Source: an uncultured Lachnospiraceae bacterium (GTDB taxonomy: Bacteria; Bacillota; Clostridia; Lachnospirales; Lachnospiraceae). Taken from it: DNA of 19,426 nt. A model generated the notes under the pieces. That model made no database searches, was not told the origin of the DNA, and was given only the letters and a program-made list of their open reading frames with translations. Positions 8,308 to 14,292 of this stretch are shown here, one piece after another (position 1 is the first letter of the stretch; each line of letters begins with the position of its first letter). Location of the stretch: NCBI GenBank assembly GCA_902473545.1, contig CABRSG010000012.1, forward strand, positions 1 to 19,426. Direction: 5' to 3'. The position numbers were made by a program, and so were the translations under genes.

Positions 8308-9132
8308 TCAATTTTTATAATTCATATATTTTTCCAGTAGTACCTCCAGCTCCTCCGGCTGCAACGGCGACGGAATACCGTATGTTGTATTTGTCTCTAT
8401 TTTTTCTGCCAGTGCCCGGTATTCCCTTGCCTGCGCACAGTCCGGTTCGTACTCCACCACTGTTTTCCGTCTGCATTCTGCCCGCTGGACAACATTATCC
8501 CGCGGCAAAAAATATAAAAGCTGCGTGTTCAGCTTCGCTGCAAACTCACTGACAAGCTCCCTTTCGTTATCCACCAGGCGGGAATTGCAAATCAGACCGC
8601 CGAGCTTTGTTTTGCCGGAAACAGCATACCGCTGGATTCCCTTACAAATATTGTTTGCCGCATACAACGACATCATCTCTCCCGAGCAGACAATATAAAT
8701 TTCCTGTGCCTTTCCCTCACGGATCGGCATTGCAAAGCCTCCGCAGACTACATCTCCAAGGACATCATAAAAAACATAATCCAGCTCTTCCTCATAGGCT
8801 CCGAGATTCTCCAGCATGTTGATCGCGGTAACAATACCACGTCCGGCACAGCCCACGCCCGGTTCCGGTCCCCCGGATTCTACCGCTCTGATTCCCAGGA
8901 ATCCTGTGCTGATCAAATCCTCAATTTCGATATCCTCCTCTTCCTTTACACGCATCGTATCCAGGACGGTTGCCTTTGCCAGACCACCCAAGATCAGCCT
9001 TGTGGAATCCGCTTTCGGGTCGCATCCAATCAGCATGAGTTTTTTTCCGCGCTCCGCCAGCGCCGCCGCCAGATTCTGGGTCGTGGTCGATTTTCCGATT
9101 CCGCCCTTGCCGTAAATTGCTATCTGTCTCAT
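8308..9132 (-). CDS. NifH-like nitrogenase iron protein
   Basis: A 274-residue Fe protein very close to authentic NifH and clearly not BchL-like. Its role would be ATP-driven electron transfer to the NifD/K-like proteins encoded upstream. Visible features: P-loop GKGGIGKS (residues 8-15), switch I CDPKADSTR (37-45), ESGGPEPGVGCAGRG with the first [4Fe-4S] ligand Cys95 and the Arg98 that corresponds to the ADP-ribosylated Arg of NifH, and switch II YDVLGDVVCGGFAMP with the second ligand Cys130. EIYIVCSGEMMSLYAANNI and PRDNVVQRAE are also near-identical to NifH. ATG 9132 follows AAAGGAG. It is the last gene of the cassette and is preceded by a 77-nt gap containing a stem-loop. No nifE, nifN or nifB is in the window, so nitrogen fixation is not supported despite the high similarity. 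Confidence 0.95.
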   Translation of the reverse strand: MRQIAIYGKGGIGKSTTTQNLAAALAERGKKLMLIGCDPKADSTRLILGGLAKATVLDTMRVKEEEDIEIEDLISTGFLGIRAVESGGPEPGVGCAGRGIVTAINMLENLGAYEEELDYVFYDVLGDVVCGGFAMPIREGKAQEIYIVCSGEMMSLYAANNICKGIQRYAVSGKTKLGGLICNSRLVDNERELVSEFAAKLNTQLLYFLPRDNVVQRAECRRKTVVEYEPDCAQAREYRALAEKIETNTTYGIPSPLQPEELEVLLEKYMNYKN

Positions 9133-9170
9133 ATTGTATTTCTCCTTTCCTGCTGCCCTCTCCTGCTTTT

Positions 9171-9195
9171 TGCCGGACGTTTCCCGCTTCCGGCA
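9171..9195 (-). other. Stem-loop between the NifD-like and NifH-like genes
   Basis: TGCCGGA/TCCGGCA, a 7-bp perfect stem with an 11-nt loop, lies between the NifD-like stop and the NifH-like ribosome site. No U-tract follows. It could protect or process the 5' end of the nifH-like message and raise Fe-protein output; that function is inferred. Confidence 0.42.
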
Positions 9196-9209
9196 GGTCT
9201 ATTCTGCAG

Positions 9210-10400
9210 TCAGCTCCTTAACTGTCCGTCCAGCCACCTGTTAAGATTTTCTCCGAAAAACAACGGAAGCGTCTGGTATTCCCCGTAAAGCTGGAAGGCT
9301 TTATGCGGAAGGTCGACCCACCTGCTGCCCTCCGGTGCCAAACAGCGAAGCAGCGGATCTGCGATAATCGTGTGGAACCCGCCTTCTTTCAAAAGCTTTT
9401 CCGCCTCCTGCTCGCTCCGGATTCTCCTGTCCCCCGGCTGTGCCAGCGCTTTTTCCAGAGTATAAAACGTACACACCCGGATATTTTCCATTTCATAATC
9501 GCAAAGCAAAGTTTCCCGGATTGCGTTTCCCATAAATTGTTCAGCAATAATCAGAACTGCAGGCTGCCCGCTGCGCTCCGGCTTCTGTTCTTCGAATCGC
9601 CCGTCGTATTCCGATTTCTGTCCTGCTCTCTGGCACTCCGACTGCGACTGGCTTCTGAGGGCCTTAAGCACGCACTTTGTCCAGCTCTTTCCAAAGGGAG
9701 CCGCCGCAATATAAGGCGTTCCATATCTGTTTTTTAAATATTTCGCAACCGCCAGACCGGAAACCGTTACCACCAAATTTACCTGCGCCTCCGCCGCCTT
9801 TGCAATATTTTCCGCCTTTTCTGCCCCGCCAAAGTCCGCCGTTACAGAAAAGCCCTGGCTTTCCAGCCAGCCGCGCAGGGCACCTGCATTTTCCTGCCAG
9901 TCCAGAGCTGTCGCGCCAAGAATATTAACACTGCCCGCACGGATATTCCCCGGTTCCGTCAGAAGCTTTGCCATAGCAAGCAATGTCTCTGATATCCCCG
10001 TATCATATGCTTTATGTCCCGATAGCTTTATGGCAGAAGTTTTTATACCGCTCTCCTGTTCCATGCATTCTGCAATTTCTTCCAGATCCGTTCCAATCAT
10101 CGCTGAACAGGGACCCGCGCTCAGCAAAACAAATTCCGGGGCGAAGTCCTTTCTGCAGGATTCAAATGTGTCCCGTACTTTCTGTCTCGTTCCGGATACC
10201 ACATCCTCCGAACTAATCTCCGTATGCACGACCCGCATCTGCGCTTCCCCGTTCTCCCGGTGTCCCCTGCGGCGTTCTGCACTTGTCCTGTATTCTGAGC
10301 AGTCGTCAATGATTCCCATTCCGTCTGTTTTGTTCATTACCTCAATAAATCCAAAATTATCCGCCATCGGAGGCGGCAGTTTTTTCCATAGTTTTGCCAT
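9210..10400 (-). CDS. NifD/NifK-like nitrogenase component 1 family protein
   Basis: A 396-residue protein, at the short end for the nitrogenase component 1 superfamily. KLPPPMADNFGF near the N-terminus corresponds to the PPxxxDxxG start of nitrogenase-like proteins. IIDDCSEYR (Cys34) lies where the second P-cluster Cys is expected and AGPCSAMIGTDLEEI (Cys98) where the third is. The first P-cluster Cys position is not Cys (around Phe18). NLVVTVSGLAVAKYLKNRYG (208-227) aligns with the NifD region of the FeMo-co Cys but lacks it. DLPHKAFQLYGE (363-374) is the C-terminal segment, and a low-complexity Gln/Ser/Glu insert sits at about 250-279. Inference: it binds a shared [4Fe-4S] cluster and no FeMo-cofactor. 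ATG 10400 follows AAAGGAG, with a 16-nt gap from the upstream partner gene. Confidence 0.88.
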   Translation of the reverse strand: MAKLWKKLPPPMADNFGFIEVMNKTDGMGIIDDCSEYRTSAERRRGHRENGEAQMRVVHTEISSEDVVSGTRQKVRDTFESCRKDFAPEFVLLSAGPCSAMIGTDLEEIAECMEQESGIKTSAIKLSGHKAYDTGISETLLAMAKLLTEPGNIRAGSVNILGATALDWQENAGALRGWLESQGFSVTADFGGAEKAENIAKAAEAQVNLVVTVSGLAVAKYLKNRYGTPYIAAAPFGKSWTKCVLKALRSQSQSECQRAGQKSEYDGRFEEQKPERSGQPAVLIIAEQFMGNAIRETLLCDYEMENIRVCTFYTLEKALAQPGDRRIRSEQEAEKLLKEGGFHTIIADPLLRCLAPEGSRWVDLPHKAFQLYGEYQTLPLFFGENLNRWLDGQLRS

Positions 10401-10416
10401 CTGATGCAGCTCCTTT

Positions 10417-10905
10417 CTACTCCGTCGCGTCCGGATCGTAGCCCGTGAGGTGACATCCCTTGTGGAAACGCACCTCTATGCCCAGCTCCCGCGACAGATT
10501 CTGTGTAAGTGTCTCATAATCTGTAGATAAAAGCTCAATCTGACAGCCGCCAAACAATACCAGATGCTGCGGCTGCTTTTCAGCAGCAATTTCTCTGGCA
10601 GCTTCCGCAATCTGCTCCAGATATCCGCCCGTAATCCAGTCAACCTCCTCCAGCACCAGAAAGGTCAGCTTTTCCTCCCGCTGCAACTCCAGCTTCACCG
10701 TTCCTTTATGCCGGCTGCAGGAGCGCGATCCAATAAAAAGCAGATGTGTTCCCGGCTTTTCTGCCAGCACCCGGTAGCCTTTCCGCTCCGGACGTCCTCC
10801 ACGATGTCCATGTCCTCTTTCCTCCGGTTCTGCTCCTTTGCGGCGCCCATGTCCTCTCCCCCTCGGTTCTTCTCCTTCCCGGTGTCCGCGTCCTCTTCCT
10901 TCCAA
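10417..10905 (-). CDS. Truncated single-domain NifD/K-like protein with His/Arg/Gly-rich tail
   Basis: 162 residues from a TTG start. Residues 1-42 are low complexity, built of Gly, Arg, Glu and His (GHR/GHG motifs with His8, His19, His32 and His34). Residues 53-157 resemble only the first domain of nitrogenase component 1 proteins. GSRSCSRHKGT has Cys63 at the second P-cluster position, FLVLEEVDWITGGYLEQI corresponds to the conserved E-x-D-x-V-x-G segment, LFGGCQIELLSTDYE has Cys121 at the third P-cluster position, and KGCHLTGYD (Cys151) matches the strand that follows. The second and third domains are absent. Downstream, the NifD-like gene follows after 16 nt with its own ribosome site, so this is not an obvious frameshift remnant. 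It probably pairs with the 396-residue protein. The assignment rests on motif alignment by eye. Confidence 0.72.
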   Translation of the reverse strand: MEGRGRGHREGEEPRGRGHGRRKGAEPEERGHGHRGGRPERKGYRVLAEKPGTHLLFIGSRSCSRHKGTVKLELQREEKLTFLVLEEVDWITGGYLEQIAEAAREIAAEKQPQHLVLFGGCQIELLSTDYETLTQNLSRELGIEVRFHKGCHLTGYDPDATE

Positions 10906-10912
10906 ATCTTGT

Positions 10913-10918
10913 CCTCCT
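10913..10918 (-). promoter_or_regulatory. Ribosome binding site fixing a TTG start
   Basis: AGGAGG on the minus strand lies 7 nt before TTG 10905. No in-frame ATG exists nearby upstream, and the ATG overlapping this site is in another frame whose product has no family resemblance. This decides the TTG start of the single-domain Nif-like protein. Confidence 0.75.
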
Positions 10919-10927
10919 CATATTATC

Positions 10928-10964
10928 AAAGAGCTGCCCGCTGTTATAAGCCAGGCAGCTCTTT
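10928..10964. terminator. Strong hairpin between esterase and Nif-like genes (possible attenuator)
   Basis: An 11-bp perfect stem, AAAGAGCTGCC (10928-10938) with GGCAGCTCTTT (10954-10964); three more pairs (GCT/AGC) can form in the loop. On the plus strand it is followed by a T-rich run (TTTTTCTCGTTTTTT), on the minus strand only by TTTGATAAT. It would therefore terminate plus-strand transcripts well and minus-strand transcripts poorly. For the operon it may act as a partial terminator or mRNA-end stabiliser just before the Nif-like ribosome site. Confidence 0.6.
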
Positions 10965-10982
10965 TTCTCGTTTTTTATTGTT

Positions 10983-11001
10983 CTATGGCCTGATGCCATA
11001 G
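10983..11001. other. Small hairpin after the esterase gene
   Basis: CTATGGC/GCCATAG, a 7-bp perfect stem with a 5-nt loop, starts about 20 nt after the esterase stop codon. No T-tract follows on the minus strand. It may contribute, with the hairpin at 10928-10964, to processing between the esterase and the Nif-like genes. Confidence 0.35.
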
Positions 11002-11020
11002 TCAGAAGCTTCCGACATCA

Positions 11021-12436
11021 TTACTTTGTCTGTGCAAACAGCCATTCCTTCACGCCCGGCAAATCATAGCCAAGTCTCCATGTCATTCGGTGGCTTCCGT
11101 TCAATGCATTGCCCTCCAGGTCCATACTTCCAGTGCCCGTTGCAATCTTCAGATAGCAGATATTAGCATCCGAGGAAAGAGCCTCGTCAATTACCGCCGC
11201 CTGCTCTTCCGGAGCGGCAATTCCCTCAAATGTCGCTCTTGCGACAACGCCGCCTTCCTCTTCCCATTTTGCAACATTCTTATCCAGTCTTTCACATGCC
11301 GGATCGTCCTCGGAAACGAGAAGCAGAAGATTCTGGTCCTTAATATCCTTTACCTGCTCCGGGTCCCACTGTCCCGCCATAATGTATGCCGCTGTAAACA
11401 GTTCCGGGTCCTTTTCCATCATAACCATAGAAGCCATGCAGCCCATTGACTGACCGGTCGTGTAAACTCTTCCGGTATCAATCGGGTATTTTTCTTCAAG
11501 GTCGCGTATCAGATTCATGGTTCCAAACATATAATCCTCATAATATTCCCAGTAGTCATTAATGTATTTATCTGCATAAATCATCGTAACTACGAAGCAC
11601 GGATTTTCCGCCTGCCACTCTTCGGAGGTCCACACGGTGCCGCCGTTGCCCTGCTGCAGGATATATTCCCAGCTATCGCCGACCGCGCTTGCGTCCGGGA
11701 TAAAGAGAACCAGCGGATAGGTTTCTCCTGATTCTGCATAACCCTCCGGTTTAAAGAAATTGTAATGCAAAACAGTATGACTGTCCGGATCATTGTAATA
11801 ATGATTGTCATCAAACTTATCCATGTCCGGCGTAATTACCGCGTCATTGCCCATAATGCCGCCGTCCCCTGACGATGTGGAATGCTCCTCTTCGCTTCCT
11901 GCGATAACCGTTCCGTCAGCCGCCGTAATATCCTGATGCTGAATGACGGTTGCGCTGTCAATTACCGTCATCCCCTGAATTCTGCCGTCTGTCGCATACT
12001 TATCGTCAAGAATCGGGCTCTGGATCTCCAGATCGAGTATCACATAATTTCCTTCCGCATTTTCTTCGGTGACTTCGCGCTCACTGTTCGTGTGCACTGC
12101 CGTAATCGTTCTGTCTTTCACTTCGTAGGTGTCCGTTGAAAGACTGTCTGCCGCGATTGCCGTATTGTATTCGATGATGATATTGGATACCTTCTGTCCG
12201 TCGCCGTAAATATGGTTCACCGTATATACCTTGCGGATACCCGGCTCACCATTTGTATCCTCCACCTTTTCCTCTGCAACGATTACCTGTGCCGCTCTTT
12301 CCGGTTCTGTCGCGACCGTTTCCTCTGCGACCTCCGTCTCCGCCGGCGCTGCCTCCTCCGCTGCTACTCCTGCTGCCATCGAGGCAACCATCGCCGCCGA
12401 ACATAATGCTGCAATCCACTTGTTTCCTGCTTTCAT
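11021..12436 (-). CDS. Secreted alpha/beta-hydrolase esterase with N-terminal Ig-like domain
   Basis: A 471-residue exported hydrolase. A signal peptide is visible at residues 1-26 (cleavage near GVAA-EEA, no lipobox), followed by an acidic Ala/Glu/Thr linker. Residues about 67-140 (RKVYTVNHIYGDGQKVSNI onward) resemble the Ig-like domain found before PHB-depolymerase/EstA-type esterases. The alpha/beta-hydrolase domain runs from about 222 to 470. Its nucleophile elbow is TGQSMGCMA (Ser330), the probable acid is Asp377 or Asp378 in LLLVSEDDPA, and the probable base is His449 in LNGSHRMTW. The reaction would be hydrolysis of an extracellular ester or similar bond. It is the first gene of the transcript leading into the Nif-like cassette. 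ATG 12436 follows AAAGGAG. Its promoter and operator match those of the transporter operon. Confidence 0.87.
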   Translation of the reverse strand: MKAGNKWIAALCSAAMVASMAAGVAAEEAAPAETEVAEETVATEPERAAQVIVAEEKVEDTNGEPGIRKVYTVNHIYGDGQKVSNIIIEYNTAIAADSLSTDTYEVKDRTITAVHTNSEREVTEENAEGNYVILDLEIQSPILDDKYATDGRIQGMTVIDSATVIQHQDITAADGTVIAGSEEEHSTSSGDGGIMGNDAVITPDMDKFDDNHYYNDPDSHTVLHYNFFKPEGYAESGETYPLVLFIPDASAVGDSWEYILQQGNGGTVWTSEEWQAENPCFVVTMIYADKYINDYWEYYEDYMFGTMNLIRDLEEKYPIDTGRVYTTGQSMGCMASMVMMEKDPELFTAAYIMAGQWDPEQVKDIKDQNLLLLVSEDDPACERLDKNVAKWEEEGGVVARATFEGIAAPEEQAAVIDEALSSDANICYLKIATGTGSMDLEGNALNGSHRMTWRLGYDLPGVKEWLFAQTK

Positions 12437-12488
12437 TGTAATGCTCCTTTCCTTTTTGTTTTGATAGTCACTTTTTCAAGTTGTGCAC

Positions 12489-12518
12489 ATTGTAGCAAAT
12501 ATTCTTATTTTTAATCAA
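12489..12518 (-). promoter_or_regulatory. Promoter of the esterase/Nif-like operon
   Basis: Read on the minus strand: -35 TTGATT (12513-12518), 18-bp spacer, -10 TACAAT (12489-12494). The predicted start is near 12482, giving a 46-nt leader, the same length as at the transporter promoter. Confidence 0.75.
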
Positions 12519-12537
12519 TTCGATTGTGCGCTTTGTG

Positions 12538-12554
12538 ATTTCCAATTTGGAAAT
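12538..12554. promoter_or_regulatory. LysR-type operator upstream of the esterase operon
   Basis: ATTTCCAATTTGGAAAT is a perfect 17-bp palindrome with a T-N11-A core (12540-12552). Its centre lies about 64 bp upstream of the predicted start, the usual recognition-site position of LysR-type activators. Its core matches 12 of 13 bases of the site at 8257-8269. Confidence 0.68.
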
Positions 12555-12568
12555 ATCTTTGTGCAAAG

Positions 12569-12611
12569 AAAAAATGCACAATCCCCGTTCTCCGGTTCCT
12601 GTGCATTTTTT
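12569..12611 (-). terminator. Terminator of the LysR gene
   Basis: A 12-bp perfect stem, AAAAAATGCACA/TGTGCATTTTTT, with a 19-nt loop that can form a small inner CCG/CGG pair. On the minus strand the 3' arm ends in six T. It lies about 50 nt after the LysR stop and isolates the regulator from the esterase promoter. Confidence 0.78.
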
Positions 12612-12662
12612 GTCCATCTATTGATATTTGCGTCAAAGGGCCGTGTTTTTCGCACCCTTTCA

Positions 12663-13550
12663 TCATTCTATCCGTTGATTTTTTCTATTACAAAATGAAG
12701 AAAATCCGTCGCCGCAGAACATGACAGCTTTCTTCTGTAGATAAATATAGGAGCGCACCGTGGGATATATATCGACCACTGCGCAGTGCTCGCGGACATC
12801 CGAGGGGATGTGAAGCCTGTTCAGGACCGCTATACCGCTGCCTCCGAGCACATAACGTACCATCGTAGAGGTAAACTGGGATTCCGCCGCAATATCCGGA
12901 TTAAAATTCTTGCTCTCACACAGCTCCAGAAATTTCTGTGTTTCCTCATGCGGAAGGCTGGTGACGCTGGCATGAAGGATAAATTTCTCGCCCGCCAGCT
13001 CCTCCAGTGTAACATTCTGCCGGTCCGCATACCTGTGATTTAAGGGAAGGACCACCGCCAGATGGTCCGTTTTATAAATCATCTTGTTAAAATTGTTATC
13101 CGTCGTCCCATTTTCCCCCAGAAAGGCAAAATCGCATTTTTTTGCTTTCAGAAGCTCAAGGGGCTGATACGTCTCAAGGGCACGCATATTTTCTTCCGGA
13201 TACGTCTTCGTAAAATCCGTAATAAGGTCAATCAGACCATATTGTCCCAGCACCGGCGCATACGCCACCGCAAATTCGTTCTGCGAATCCTCCGATAACT
13301 CCTGCAGGGCAACAATCGCATCCTGATGAATTTCCACGATATGTTTTGCATACGGGTACAGGGTCTTGCCGTACTCATTTACCTTAATCGCCCTCGCCGA
13401 GCGGTCAAACAACAGATTTCCAAGCTCCGACTCCAGCTTCTGGATATGCTTCGTCAGCGCCGACTGAGAAACATTCATCGTAAACGCCGTTTCCTGAAAG
13501 CTACTGGTTTCTACCAGAGAGACAAATTCATTCAAAATGCTGATGTCCAT
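12663..13550 (-). CDS. LysR family transcriptional regulator
   Basis: A 295-residue LysR-type regulator of normal length. The N-terminal winged helix-turn-helix is clear: residues 8-40 include SSFQETAFTMNVSQSALTKH, followed by IQKLESELGNLLFDRS. The C-terminal effector domain follows from about 90 with the usual pattern (QPLELLKAKKCDFAFLGE, HLAVVLPLNHRYADRQNVTL, MVRYVLGGSGIAVL). ATG 13550 follows GGAGG at 7 nt. It has its own promoter and a terminator. The two matching palindromes before the esterase and transporter operons are its likely targets, judged by position and the T-N11-A form. The inducer is unknown. Direct autoregulation is not evident: I see no copy of the 13-mer near its own promoter. 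Confidence 0.94.
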   Translation of the reverse strand: MDISILNEFVSLVETSSFQETAFTMNVSQSALTKHIQKLESELGNLLFDRSARAIKVNEYGKTLYPYAKHIVEIHQDAIVALQELSEDSQNEFAVAYAPVLGQYGLIDLITDFTKTYPEENMRALETYQPLELLKAKKCDFAFLGENGTTDNNFNKMIYKTDHLAVVLPLNHRYADRQNVTLEELAGEKFILHASVTSLPHEETQKFLELCESKNFNPDIAAESQFTSTMVRYVLGGSGIAVLNRLHIPSDVREHCAVVDIYPTVRSYIYLQKKAVMFCGDGFSSFCNRKNQRIE

Positions 13551-13584
13551 TTACTTCCCTCCATCCGTCTCTTCTTGGTAAAAT

Positions 13585-13613
13585 ATTATAGCATTTATCT
13601 TTTAAATTGTCCA
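13585..13613 (-). promoter_or_regulatory. Promoter of the LysR gene
   Basis: Minus strand: -35 TGGACA (13608-13613), 17-bp spacer, -10 TATAAT (13585-13590). The predicted start is near 13578, about 28 nt before the start codon. Confidence 0.75.
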
Positions 13614-13718
13614 GCTTTCAGCATTTTTCACAGCTCTATTTTACACTGTTTCCTGCAGGCATTGCATTTTGTCATCCTTTGTCTGCTGCATTCTGCTTTC
13701 CCTTTTATCGGAAAACGA

Positions 13719-13743
13719 TTACTGCCCGTACCGTTCACAGTAA
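13719..13743 (-). terminator. Weak hairpin after the DUF308 gene
   Basis: TTACTG/CAGTAA stem with a 13-nt loop, 16 nt after the DUF308 stop, followed on the minus strand by TCGTTTTCC. It is the only candidate end for the ftsH operon in the 208-bp gap 13551-13758. The rest of that gap holds the LysR promoter and nothing else I can support. Confidence 0.3.
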
Positions 13744-13758
13744 CGCAGAATTTCCGCT

Positions 13759-14292
13759 TTAATAATATTCGTTTTCGTTTATTGTCGTCACGATGCTGTC
13801 GACTCCCTGGATAATCATGTAAATTCCAATCAAGAAGCCTGCTGAAAACAGCAGAATCGACGGCCATATAATCATCATGCATCCCAGAACGATGCCGATA
13901 ATATTCATTACCAGTGAAAAATGGTAATAGCTGCGGTTGATGACGTAGCGGACCGTGCTAAGATGCGCCACCCTGGATACGCAGTGCGCGATAAACCAGA
14001 TGGGGATCAGCATGATCATGACCCACTTTCCCGCGTTCGGGTATACCAGAAGCATGACGCCCGCCATGATACTAAAAATGCCGGAAATCAGGGAAACGAC
14101 CGGACCAAAGCCGGTATAGCGCTCCGCCTTTACATAGAACAAAATATCCGAAACACCGGTAAGTACCGCAATCACGCCGTAAAGAATTACGATCCATTTC
14201 AGTGTCCTGCCCGGATTGATGAGTGTATAGATCCCGAATACGACCAGCAGAATGCCGATAATCAGTTCTGCCCAGTTTACACGTCTTTTCAT
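13759..14292 (-). CDS. DUF308/HdeD-like membrane protein
   Basis: A 177-residue protein with about six transmembrane segments arranged as three helical pairs. The repeated pattern (GILLVVFGIYTLINPGRTLKW near the N-terminus, SGIFSIMAGVMLLVYPNAG in the middle, NIIGIVLGCMMIIWPS later) is typical of the DUF308/HdeD family, membrane proteins of poorly known function linked to stress in some bacteria. ATG 14292 overlaps the ftsH stop codon (ATGA), so translation is coupled. Its ribosome site (GGGAGG) lies inside the end of ftsH. Partnership with FtsH in membrane quality control is an inference from the operon. Confidence 0.85.
   Translation of the reverse strand: MKRRVNWAELIIGILLVVFGIYTLINPGRTLKWIVILYGVIAVLTGVSDILFYVKAERYTGFGPVVSLISGIFSIMAGVMLLVYPNAGKWVMIMLIPIWFIAHCVSRVAHLSTVRYVINRSYYHFSLVMNIIGIVLGCMMIIWPSILLFSAGFLIGIYMIIQGVDSIVTTINENEYY

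Noticed and set aside
8308..10905. Genuine nitrogen fixation genes
   Set aside because: The NifD-like protein lacks FeMo-co ligands and one P-cluster Cys, the partner is a single domain, and no nifE, nifN or nifB is present.
8308..10905. CfbCD-type F430 synthesis or protochlorophyllide/chlorin reduction
   Set aside because: The Fe protein is NifH-like rather than BchL- or CfbC-like, there are two different component 1 genes, and no tetrapyrrole genes are nearby. A chelate substrate is still possible but not supported.
10706..10999. A 97-codon ATG-started frame overlapping the single-domain Nif-like gene
   Set aside because: Its product is an Arg/Thr-rich out-of-frame reading of the low-complexity tail, and its ATG has no ribosome site, while the TTG frame carries the nitrogenase-like motifs.
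12522..12583. Inverted repeat GATTGTGC/GCACAATC flanking the esterase operator
   Set aside because: The right copy is part of the arm and loop of the LysR-gene terminator (12569-12611), so the symmetry is explained by the terminator plus chance.
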